Assembly (NCBI GenBank): GCA_029941175.1
Contig: JAPYRM010000040.1
Coordinates: 1-7,517 of the forward strand
Length of the DNA stretch: 7,517 nucleotides
Direction: 5' to 3'
DNA from: Halobacteriales archaeon
GTDB taxonomy: Archaea; Halobacteriota; Halobacteria; Halobacteriales; Hikarchaeaceae
The translations under genes were made by a program, and so were the position numbers. Position 1 is the stretch's first letter. Each line of letters starts with the position of its first letter. The notes beneath the pieces are model-generated. The model made no database searches, was not told where the DNA came from, and was given only the letters and a program-made list of their open reading frames with translations. This document shows positions 1-4,687 of this stretch, one piece after another.

Positions 1-834
1 TGCCAGCGCTATGTGAGATCCACTTCCATAACTATGGCTTTCTGGATCGTTTATCACCCTCATCGGATAGTAGTGATTTACTAGTCCTACAGAGACTTCT
101 CCAGATAGAATGGCTTCAGTAACGTTGCTTTCTTTTGTATATTCTCGGACCCCTGACGCCTTCATATCTTTCAGCCAAGTCAGTGTTTTATCATCCCCAT
201 GAAGGTATCTCATGCAAGTGATAAAATCTTGATGAGATCCATAAGTTGGGGCCCACCCTATGTTATCTTGAAAATCAGCAACTTTTGGAATTTCAAAAAT
301 ACTTTTTGGGATTATTGATGCATCTTTTATTTCATTTGTATTGTACGCAATACAACGAAGTCTACCTGAAGTTCCAATCCAATGTCCTTCTGGGTCGAAA
401 TAACCCTCCCGGCCCGCTTGGATCACATCTGAATGAACAGGGATAGTCATGCCTTCGTTTTTCAACAGGCCTAGAGCCCCCGTACTTACTGTATAGAACA
501 CATCTGCAGGTGTGTTTTTGCCTTCCACTCGTATTTGATTTGCCAAATCTGTGGACTTGTCATATCGAATGTTTAAGTTAAATTTAGGATATTTGTCCTG
601 GAGCATTACAAACAGTTCCCCTACCAGTGATTCCTTTCTACCAGAGTATAAGGTCAAACTCCCCTCTAGTGAAGAGAGTACGTCCATTGACACCCCTGCC
701 GAAGCCATTGGTGCAGATACTTCTTTTTTATCCGGGGATGGTTTCGGCGTGCTAGCACAGCCTGCGAGGAAGGCTAAACTGATCGTCCCCGTCGTTGAAA
801 GTAATTGTCGCCGGGACACATTTTTAAAACTCAT
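1..834 (-). CDS. Fe(III) ABC transporter substrate-binding lipoprotein, Tat-exported (3' end outside window)
   Basis: Partial gene: 278 codons are visible and it runs off the left edge. It probably captures ferric iron outside the cell for an ABC importer (FbpA/FutA/IdiA family, type II periplasmic-binding fold). The N-terminus has a twin-arginine motif (S-R-R-Q-L-L, R8 and R9), a hydrophobic stretch and a lipobox L-A-G-C with Cys26, followed by a low-complexity Ser/Pro/Lys linker. Family hallmarks follow in order: L-T-L-Y-S-G-R-K-E-S-L near 60-70, P-A-D-V-F-Y near 109-114, W-I-G-T-S-G-R near 152-158, Y-N-T-N near 164-167, G-W-A-P-T near 193-197 and V-N-H-Y-Y near 252-256. Tyr255 and Tyr256 match the tyrosine pair that binds iron in this family. 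An in-frame ATG one codon upstream (837) is equally possible; 834 lies about 26 nt from a TATA-like box, which suggests a leaderless mRNA. The permease and ATPase genes would be expected to the left. Specificity for iron rather than another metal is inferred. Confidence 0.9.
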   Translation of the reverse strand, partial: MSFKNVSRRQLLSTTGTISLAFLAGCASTPKPSPDKKEVSAPMASAGVSMDVLSSLEGSLTLYSGRKESLVGELFVMLQDKYPKFNLNIRYDKSTDLANQIRVEGKNTPADVFYTVSTGALGLLKNEGMTIPVHSDVIQAGREGYFDPEGHWIGTSGRLRCIAYNTNEIKDASIIPKSIFEIPKVADFQDNIGWAPTYGSHQDFITCMRYLHGDDKTLTWLKDMKASGVREYTKESNVTEAILSGEVSVGLVNHYYPMRVINDPESHSYGSGSHIALA

Positions 835-856
835 CATAGGGCATAAATTGCCTCTA

Positions 857-864
857 TTTATAAA
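857..864 (-). promoter_or_regulatory. TATA-like box for the iron-binding lipoprotein gene
   Basis: On the minus strand this reads TTTATAAA in an A/T-rich context. Its centre is about 24-27 nt upstream of the two candidate ATG codons (837 and 834), the usual TATA-to-start distance in archaea. That implies a transcript starting at or next to the start codon. No Shine-Dalgarno sequence is visible. Confidence 0.6.
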
Positions 865-918
865 TTTATTGCATTTAATTGAAATGCTAAAATTAAGTAA
901 TAGTGATTAACACAAACC

Positions 919-1170
919 CTATAGTTTATCGTTTAAGATAATTTCGGCAGGTATGCCCGTAAGTAACTCCCAAATAGTCCCCTCTAAAGGACCTGTTTCA
1001 TGTGGTATTTGGACTACTTCTGATAAAATATGGTTTGTAGCTTCATGTCCACAAGTGTAATAATGTTCACCCGGTCTTGATGCAGAAATTCCCACGATTT
1101 CTTGGTTGCAAATGGGACATTTCGACGCCGATTCAACATCTGTCGTTTGAAGAGTCATTGTTATGCTCAT
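919..1170 (-). CDS. Small C2CH zinc-binding protein, function unknown
   Basis: An 83-residue protein that I cannot assign to a named family. The N-terminal half carries C-P-I-C (Cys18, Cys21) and, about 19 residues later, Y-T-C-G-H (Cys40, His42), which looks like a C2CH zinc ribbon or finger. The C-terminal half is acidic to neutral and contains E-G-T-I-W-E-L-L-T-G-I-P, a probable short helix. There is no signal peptide or membrane segment. A second in-frame ATG at 1158 would remove four residues (M-T-L-Q start); the sequence does not settle which is used. The stop is about 80 nt upstream of the lipoprotein gene, which has its own TATA-like box, so the two are probably transcribed separately. 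It is divergent from the thiolase gene across a dyad-rich intergenic region. Possible roles are nucleic-acid binding or a protein-interaction adaptor, but this is only inferred from the zinc motif. Confidence 0.6.
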   Translation of the reverse strand: MSITMTLQTTDVESASKCPICNQEIVGISASRPGEHYYTCGHEATNHILSEVVQIPHETGPLEGTIWELLTGIPAEIILNDKL

Positions 1171-1191
1171 GGTTCAATAGTGATAGCTCCA

Positions 1192-1242
1192 GTACTTAGT
1201 CAGCCGCCTAGCATGGTGAAAGTAAAACGGCAGACTAAGGAC
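1192..1242. repeat. Long imperfect inverted repeat (hairpin candidate)
   Basis: Arms CTTAGTCAGCCG (1195-1206) and CGGCAGACTAAG (1228-1239) are complementary at 11 of 12 positions, with a 21-nt loop. Pairing resumes outside one mismatch at 1193/1241 and 1192/1242. The element lies 22 nt upstream of the ATG at 1170 of the small zinc-protein gene. If that gene is transcribed from the A/T-rich stretch at about 1266-1285, the hairpin falls in its 5' leader. It could instead be a protein-binding site. Confidence 0.6.
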
Positions 1243-1265
1243 AGACGGATGGGTATTCAATGGTC

Positions 1266-1287
1266 ATTTAATTTTAATAAATTTTAC
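1266..1287. promoter_or_regulatory. A/T-rich tract, possible TATA region of the divergent promoters
   Basis: A run of A and T (the core reads TTTAATTTTAATAAATTTTA) in the middle of the divergent intergenic region. On the minus strand it reads AATTTATTAAAATT-like and could start the zinc-protein mRNA with a leader of about 80 nt that contains the hairpin. On the plus strand it could place a start just before the 24-bp palindrome. Orientation cannot be decided from sequence alone. Confidence 0.35.
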
Positions 1288-1305
1288 TAAAAACCAACAT
1301 ACTAC

Positions 1306-1329
1306 CATATGTCAGACTTCTGGCATATG
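1306..1329. promoter_or_regulatory. 24-bp near-perfect palindrome, operator candidate
   Basis: Two 11-bp arms, CATATGTCAGA and TCTGGCATATG, flank a central CT. They match at 10 of 11 positions, and the odd pair would be a G-T wobble in RNA. Length, symmetry and near-absent spacer are typical of a dimeric helix-turn-helix regulator site. It lies 50 bp upstream of the thiolase start and 136 bp from the divergent zinc-protein start. Confidence 0.6.
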
Positions 1330-1334
1330 AATTT

Positions 1335-1360
1335 ACGAATTTCCAAAAAACTAAATTCGT
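1335..1360. promoter_or_regulatory. Inverted repeat around a TATA-like sequence upstream of the thiolase
   Basis: Perfect 8-bp arms ACGAATTT (1335-1342) and AAATTCGT (1353-1360) flank CCAAAAAACT. The A-rich spacer sits about 30 nt before the thiolase ATG, where a TATA box would be expected, although it is a weak match to one. Binding here could block or recruit the basal factors; in RNA it could form a 10-nt loop hairpin. Confidence 0.5.
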
Positions 1361-1378
1361 GGCTAACTACATCGTGGT

Positions 1379-2533
1379 ATGGACAGAGTTGCAATAATAG
1401 GAGTTTCTATGACACAATTTGGAGTCCGAGAAGGTTCTTGGATACGCGATTTACTCTCCGAAGCGGCGATGGACTGTATAGAAACTACAGGAATAGTGCC
1501 TAAAAATATTGACCATGTGTATGTTTCCAATATGGCAAGCGGGGAATTTGAAGGACAAACTGGCATTATGAATGCATTAGTCCACGATATAGGGGCAATT
1601 CCAGCATATACTGCTAGAATTGACCAGACTAGTGCTTCGGGTGGGGCGGGGATTTACGCAGCTTGGCAATCAATAGCTAGTGGCCAAAGCGATATGACAT
1701 TACTTGTTGGTGGTGAAAAAATGACACATACCTCTACGTCTATGGCAACAGAGATCATTTCGACACTTACGCACCCTGTAGAGTATAAACATGGGGTTAC
1801 ACTACCTAGCTTTGCAGGCCTCATCGCCCAACTTTACTTACATAAATATAATGCTTCTCGGGAATCACTTGCCAAAGTCGCAGTAAAAAACCATAAAAAT
1901 GGCGTTGACAATCCACATGCCCATTTTCGAAAAGAAGTAGATATAGAGGCCGTACTAAATTCCCCCATAGTTGCAGACCCCCTTAGATTGTACGATTTTT
2001 GTCCAATAACAGATGGAAGTGCTGCACTAATGTTTTGCTCAGAATCTCGAGCGAAAAAAATCACACAAGATTATGTGGTCATCACAGGCATCGGAGGCGC
2101 AACAGATACCCATGTCGTTCACGAAAGAAGAGAACCCACTACATTAGATGCAGTAGTTAATAGCTCAAATAAAGCATATGAGATGGCAAACAAGACTCCC
2201 AATGACATCGATGTAGCAGAATTGCATGACATGTTTACAATACTCGAAATTTTGCAATCAGAAGATTTGGGGTTTTTTAACAAAGGAGAAGGTTGGAAAG
2301 CGGTAGAACAAGGTGTTACAGATATAGATGGAGAACTGCCAATAAATACTTCGGGCGGTTTAAAATCAAAAGGCCACCCACTAGGGGCCAGCGGCGTTGC
2401 GCAAGTACATGAACTGTATCACCAACTAATGGGCACCGCGGGCAAACGACAAGTCGATGCAAAAACGGGATTGGCATGCAATATCGGAGGGTTTGGAAAT
2501 TGTGCCATTACTACAATTTTGGAGTCAATATGA
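1379..2533 (+). CDS. Thiolase-superfamily protein (archaeal SCP2/acetoacetyl-CoA thiolase type) with Ser in place of the catalytic Cys
   Basis: A 384-residue protein of normal family length. In archaea such proteins usually condense two acetyl-CoA to acetoacetyl-CoA for the mevalonate pathway, in complex with DUF35. The start M-D-R-V-A-I-I-G-V-S-M-T-Q-F-G is typical. Other recognisable parts are D-F-C-P-I-T-D-G-S-A-A near 206-216, E-L-H-D near 281-284, K-G-H-P-L-G-A-S-G near 331-339 (catalytic His333) and C-N-I-G-G-F-G near 367-373. At the nucleophile loop the sequence is Q-T-S-A-S-G-G (residue 85 is Ser, codon AGT at 1631-1633) where the family has A-C-A-S-G-G. Position 367 is Cys where I expect His in many relatives (from memory). 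The gene overlaps the DUF35 gene by 4 nt, indicating coupled expression. No HMG-CoA synthase gene is adjacent. It could be a repurposed thiolase-fold enzyme such as an aldolase, or a degraded thiolase; the superfamily call is secure, the reaction is not. Confidence 0.9.
   Translation: MDRVAIIGVSMTQFGVREGSWIRDLLSEAAMDCIETTGIVPKNIDHVYVSNMASGEFEGQTGIMNALVHDIGAIPAYTARIDQTSASGGAGIYAAWQSIASGQSDMTLLVGGEKMTHTSTSMATEIISTLTHPVEYKHGVTLPSFAGLIAQLYLHKYNASRESLAKVAVKNHKNGVDNPHAHFRKEVDIEAVLNSPIVADPLRLYDFCPITDGSAALMFCSESRAKKITQDYVVITGIGGATDTHVVHERREPTTLDAVVNSSNKAYEMANKTPNDIDVAELHDMFTILEILQSEDLGFFNKGEGWKAVEQGVTDIDGELPINTSGGLKSKGHPLGASGVAQVHELYHQLMGTAGKRQVDAKTGLACNIGGFGNCAITTILESI
2521..2524 (+). promoter_or_regulatory. 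Possible ribosome binding site for the DUF35 gene
   Basis: GGAG five bases before the ATG at 2530, inside the last thiolase codons. It supports choosing 2530 over any start further upstream within the thiolase, and fits translation coupled to the upstream gene. Confidence 0.4.
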
Positions 2534-2904
2534 GCACTGATTTAAACGTACATAAATGCCCCAATGGCCATCTTTGTTATCCTAAACATAGTGTATGCCC
2601 CAAATGTGGGGTTTTGATGGGCAACAAGACGGTGAGCTTATCAGAGCTAAATGGCACGGTCGTCACTTGGACAAAAAGTACGGTCCCACCACCGGGAGTT
2701 CGTAGCCCCAATATTCTAGCTATTGTTGAGTATTATATAGAAGGGCAGTCTATAACCCTACTAGGTGGGATTGAGAACGAATCTGTGAATATAGGGGATG
2801 TTGTCAAAGCCACATACGTTTCAAGTCTCAGAGATGCCGAATACGGTCAACGAGATGAAGAAAGCCAAACATGGTCTGGTCACCGATTTAAAGTAGTAAA
2901 TTAA
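2530..2904 (+). CDS. DUF35 protein: rubredoxin-like zinc ribbon plus OB-fold, thiolase partner
   Basis: A 124-residue acyl-CoA-associated DUF35 protein. An N-terminal zinc ribbon covers about residues 9-27: C-P-N-G-H-L-C then C-P-K-C-G. Cys23 and Cys26 form the second knuckle. The first has Cys10 with His14 or Cys16 in place of the usual C-x2-C. The remainder is the OB-fold, starting L-N-G-T-V-V-T-W-T near 40-48, with P-P-P-G near 53-56 and V-N-I-G-D-V-V near 86-92. In the archaeal thiolase/HMG-CoA synthase complex DUF35 bridges the enzymes and helps hold CoA; in actinobacterial steroid degradation DUF35 domains partner aldolases of the thiolase fold. The start is set by the ATGA overlap with the thiolase stop, with GGAG at 2521-2524 five bases upstream, one of the few plausible Shine-Dalgarno sites here. 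The obvious interaction partner is the upstream thiolase. Confidence 0.88.
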   Translation: MSTDLNVHKCPNGHLCYPKHSVCPKCGVLMGNKTVSLSELNGTVVTWTKSTVPPPGVRSPNILAIVEYYIEGQSITLLGGIENESVNIGDVVKATYVSSLRDAEYGQRDEESQTWSGHRFKVVN

Positions 2905-2917
2905 AACTAATCAAAAA
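2902..2917 (-). terminator. Possible T-rich terminator after the DUF302 gene
   Basis: Read on the minus strand, the bases immediately after the DUF302 stop are TTTTTGATTAGTTTTA. Such T-runs resemble archaeal intrinsic terminators. The 13-bp gap between the convergent genes means the signal would overlap the end of the DUF35 gene. Confidence 0.35.
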
Positions 2918-3358
2918 TTATTTTGCATAAGTGCGTATATTTTGCCAGACAACTTGCATTTTTTCTCCAGTCAATGCGACCAGTTGATCGAGAGATTCTT
3001 TAGATTCTGAAGGAACCAATCCTAAATCTCGAATGGCTTTTGTTGCAGAAACGTGATGCACATGCACCAGCCCATCTTCTGGGGATTCATATACAACGGT
3101 CGTACAGGGCAACATTCCTGCAATCTCTGGATTGATTTTTAAAGCACCATATGCGATTTGAGGATGGCAAACTATAATCAATGCAACCCGGGACACACTT
3201 TTACCCAGCGTACCTTGTATCATTTCATCGAGGTAGCTCACATTTATTGTCTCGAAATCGGCTAGCTCGTGCTCTAATTGTATCGCAGGGACTGCATCTT
3301 CAAAAGGCATATCGACAGTGGTATGTAGTACTTCTTTTGCCGTGGCAGTTTTAACCAT
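2918..3358 (-). CDS. DUF302 domain protein
   Basis: A 146-residue cytosolic protein with one DUF302 domain across most of its length; the biochemical role of the family is not established. Signatures are the N-terminal M-P-F-E-D-A-V segment (residues 17-23), the central V-C-H-P-Q-I-A-Y-G-A-L (63-73) and M-L-P-C-T-T-V-V-Y-E (82-91), matching the conserved C-x-P and L-P-C elements. Reading frame continues upstream to a TTG at 3421, giving a longer aromatic N-terminus. I prefer the ATG at 3358 because a TATA-like sequence at 3376-3384 lies about 23 nt upstream and would sit inside the coding region otherwise, and because DUF302 proteins of this size are common. It converges on the DUF35 gene with a 13-bp gap and is divergent from the translation cluster. 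Confidence 0.82.
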   Translation of the reverse strand: MVKTATAKEVLHTTVDMPFEDAVPAIQLEHELADFETINVSYLDEMIQGTLGKSVSRVALIIVCHPQIAYGALKINPEIAGMLPCTTVVYESPEDGLVHVHHVSATKAIRDLGLVPSESKESLDQLVALTGEKMQVVWQNIRTYAK

Positions 3359-3375
3359 ATAACTAGGTAAAAACC

Positions 3376-3384
3376 ATTTAAAAA
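3376..3384 (-). promoter_or_regulatory. TATA-like box for the DUF302 gene
   Basis: The minus strand reads TTTTTAAAT here, within a longer T-run. Its centre lies about 22-25 nt before the ATG at 3358, implying a leaderless mRNA and favouring that start over the TTG at 3421. Confidence 0.5.
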
Positions 3385-3438
3385 AACCCTTGTGTTTGGT
3401 GGATTGCAAATAGTTTCCCAAAAGTCACATTCGAAATT

Positions 3439-3446
3439 GTTTAAAG
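3439..3446 (+). promoter_or_regulatory. TATA-like box for the zinc-ribbon/aEF-1beta cluster
   Basis: GTTTAAAG, centred near 3443, is 26 nt upstream of the first ATG (3469) of the small zinc-ribbon gene. This is the expected distance for a leaderless archaeal transcript and marks the probable head promoter of the cluster. Confidence 0.55.
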
Positions 3447-3468
3447 CCATGGTGAAATCAAGTAGAAT

Positions 3469-3645
3469 ATGAGTGCAGCGATGGAGAAAATAATTTATTG
3501 TATTTCATGTGGTATTAGCATTTCAGGAGTGAACGCAACATCTTTCGGATGTCCTGGGTGTGACACCATGATTTCTAGATGTGCTAAGTGTAAAAAACAA
3601 AGTAATAGGTATCAATGCCCGGGCTGTAATTTTGAGGGCCCGTAA
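3469..3645 (+). CDS. Small four-CxxC zinc-ribbon protein (HVO_2753-like) upstream of aEF-1beta
   Basis: A 58-residue protein (54 if translation starts at the in-frame ATG at 3481). From the second Met it has four C-x2-C knuckles: C-I-S-C (7-10), C-P-G-C (24-27), C-A-K-C (34-37) and C-P-G-C (46-49), predicting two zinc sites. This arrangement matches the small archaeal zinc-finger family typified by Haloferax HVO_2753, often annotated as a zinc-ribbon RNA-binding protein and commonly found beside aEF-1beta. The 3469 start is preferred because it lies 26 nt from a TATA-like box. The stop is 5 nt before the aEF-1beta ATG, so the two are probably co-transcribed and translationally linked. A role in translation or RNA binding is inferred from context; the haloarchaeal homologue has been linked to swarming and biofilm formation. 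Confidence 0.88.
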   Translation: MSAAMEKIIYCISCGISISGVNATSFGCPGCDTMISRCAKCKKQSNRYQCPGCNFEGP

Positions 3646-3650
3646 CTATA

Positions 3651-3917
3651 ATGGGAACTGTGGCCGCAAAAATCAAGGTTATGCCAGAAACTGCAGAAAT
3701 TGATATTGAAGCGCTAGAAAAAAATATCGAAAATGCAATTCCAGAAGGTGCAAAATTAAAAGGAATCGAGCAACAGCCCATTGCATTTGGGCTGATTGCA
3801 CTATACCCCACTGTGCTAATCCCCGATGGGGCGGGAGGGACAGATTCGGTGGAATTAGCAATTTCTCAAGTAGAAGGGGTTGGTAGTGTTACTGTGGAGG
3901 CAGTGGGCCGAATATAG
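3651..3917 (+). CDS. ef1b: Translation elongation factor 1-beta (aEF-1beta)
   Basis: An 88-residue protein, full length for the archaeal family. It is the nucleotide exchange factor that recharges aEF-1alpha with GTP after delivery of aminoacyl-tRNA. The sequence shows the ferredoxin-like fold pattern: M-G-T-V-A-A-K-I-K-V-M-P as the first strand, the acidic helix D-I-E-A-L-E-K-N-I, then P-I-A-F-G-L-I-A-L and the C-terminal V-E-G-V-G-S-V-T-V-E-A-V-G-R-I, which closely follows the archaeal consensus ending. It lies 5 nt after the zinc-ribbon gene and 46 nt before L21e. The start is the only sensible one, because the conserved N-terminal strand begins directly at the Met. Confidence 0.95.
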   Translation: MGTVAAKIKVMPETAEIDIEALEKNIENAIPEGAKLKGIEQQPIAFGLIALYPTVLIPDGAGGTDSVELAISQVEGVGSVTVEAVGRI

Positions 3918-3926
3918 AATAGAGAG

Positions 3927-3943
3927 TTTTAAGACGATAAATT
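3927..3943 (+). promoter_or_regulatory. Possible TATA element for L21e within the cluster
   Basis: The 46-bp gap after aEF-1beta is A/T-rich and contains TTTTAAG and ATAAATTA. The second is centred about 24 nt before the L21e ATG, so an internal leaderless promoter is possible. No Shine-Dalgarno sequence is present. Confidence 0.3.
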
Positions 3944-3963
3944 AACATTTTATAGATAAGATT

Positions 3964-4257
3964 ATGCCAAGTTCAAAGGGACCACGTAGTAAAACGCGAC
4001 GAAAGTTAACAAATAAACTCCGAGATAGAGGCATTTCACCCCCCCAACGAATAGTACAACAATTTGAAAATGGACAAAAAGTACATCTTAGAATTGATCC
4101 AAGTGTGCAAGATGGGAGATTCCATCCTAGGTTCAATGGGCATACCGGAGAAGTAGTTGGAAGACAAGGGTCTGCTTTCAAAGTTAAAATAACAGATGGG
4201 GGAAAGAAAAAAGTTCTAATTTCAGTTGCTGCCCATCTAAAGGCCCAAACTAAATAA
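3964..4257 (+). CDS. rpl21e: Large-subunit ribosomal protein L21e
   Basis: A 97-residue basic protein of the archaeal/eukaryotic L21e family, part of the 50S subunit, with no bacterial counterpart. The N-terminus [12 protein letters not shown] matches the family's G-x-R-x-x-T-R start. The core contains [33 protein letters not shown] (split here by description: SH3-like barrel, residues about 37-69) and ends in a lysine-rich [12 protein letters not shown] tail. It precedes rpoF by 5 nt, a gene pair widely conserved in archaea. Confidence 0.96.
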   Translation: MPSSKGPRSKTRRKLTNKLRDRGISPPQRIVQQFENGQKVHLRIDPSVQDGRFHPRFNGHTGEVVGRQGSAFKVKITDGGKKKVLISVAAHLKAQTK

Positions 4258-4262
4258 CAACC

Positions 4263-4619
4263 ATGACTATATTTCAAGAAATTGTCTCAGAAGAATATTT
4301 GACCGTATCCGAAGTAAAAGAGTATCTACAAAAAATAGAAAAGGAACGGGCACTGGATGAAGATCGAGAATTGCCGTATGAACTTGCAAGAACAATTGAG
4401 CATGTAAATCGTTTTTCGGTGCTAGATGCCAAAGAGGCACGAGAATTGGCAAACAAATTACTGGAGTTGAACAAGGTCAATGCGTTGGCTGCATGTAAAA
4501 TTGCAGACCTCCTCCCTCAATCCCGTGATGAATTACGTTCTATATATACACAGGATCGTCATAACTTAGATGGCGAAGAGTTAGATAATATACTATCCAT
4601 AGTAGCCGAATACGTCTGA
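4263..4619 (+). CDS. rpoF: DNA-directed RNA polymerase subunit F (Rpo4/Rpb4 homologue)
   Basis: A 118-residue HRDC-like helical subunit that, with subunit E (Rpo7), forms the stalk of archaeal RNA polymerase and helps with open complex formation and processivity. The N-terminal E-E-Y-L-T-V-S-E-V-K-E-Y-L resembles the family's E-E-Y-V-P-I-S-E-V-K-E-I-L start. A central helix (residues about 38-70) carries Y-E-L-A-R-T-I-E-H-V-N-R-F-S, and the C-terminal half has A-C-K-I-A-D-L-L-P-Q-S-R-D-E-L-R-S-I-Y, matching the typical I-A-D-I-L-P and D-E-L-R motifs. Compared with methanogen proteins I remember, it has a slightly longer acidic linker near residues 27-37. It begins 5 nt after the L21e stop, so co-expression is likely. 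Confidence 0.93.
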   Translation: MTIFQEIVSEEYLTVSEVKEYLQKIEKERALDEDRELPYELARTIEHVNRFSVLDAKEARELANKLLELNKVNALAACKIADLLPQSRDELRSIYTQDRHNLDGEELDNILSIVAEYV

Positions 4620-4687
4620 AGAATAGCCAAATCCTTCGGCATTATCTATTTAACCATTTGGACCCATCTCTATGTAGTGATAGACCC

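Noticed and set aside
551..910. Plus-strand open frame of 119 codons
   Set aside because: It lies antisense to the iron-binding lipoprotein gene, whose minus-strand translation shows a complete signal peptide and family motifs; the plus-strand product has no recognisable features.
899..1184. Direct repeat AATAGTGAT upstream of both minus-strand genes
   Set aside because: Nine bases, different distance to the two starts and no dyad symmetry; too weak to call a shared operator.
1192..1242. tRNA or CRISPR repeat interpretation of the hairpin
   Set aside because: There is no cloverleaf, T-loop consensus or CCA end, and the element is not repeated at regular spacing.
1309..1503. Plus-strand open frame overlapping the thiolase start
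   Set aside because: It begins inside the 24-bp palindrome and runs out of frame through the thiolase N-terminus; the thiolase start at 1379 is strongly supported by family sequence.
3942..4277. Minus-strand open frame of 111 codons opposite L21e
   Set aside because: L21e on the plus strand is an unmistakable full-length ribosomal protein, and the antisense translation is rich in Cys, Phe and Trp without any motif.
4626..4661. CCAAAT / ATTTGG inverted repeat before DUF655
   Set aside because: Arms are only six bases with a spacer of more than 20 nt, which is expected by chance in A/T-rich DNA.
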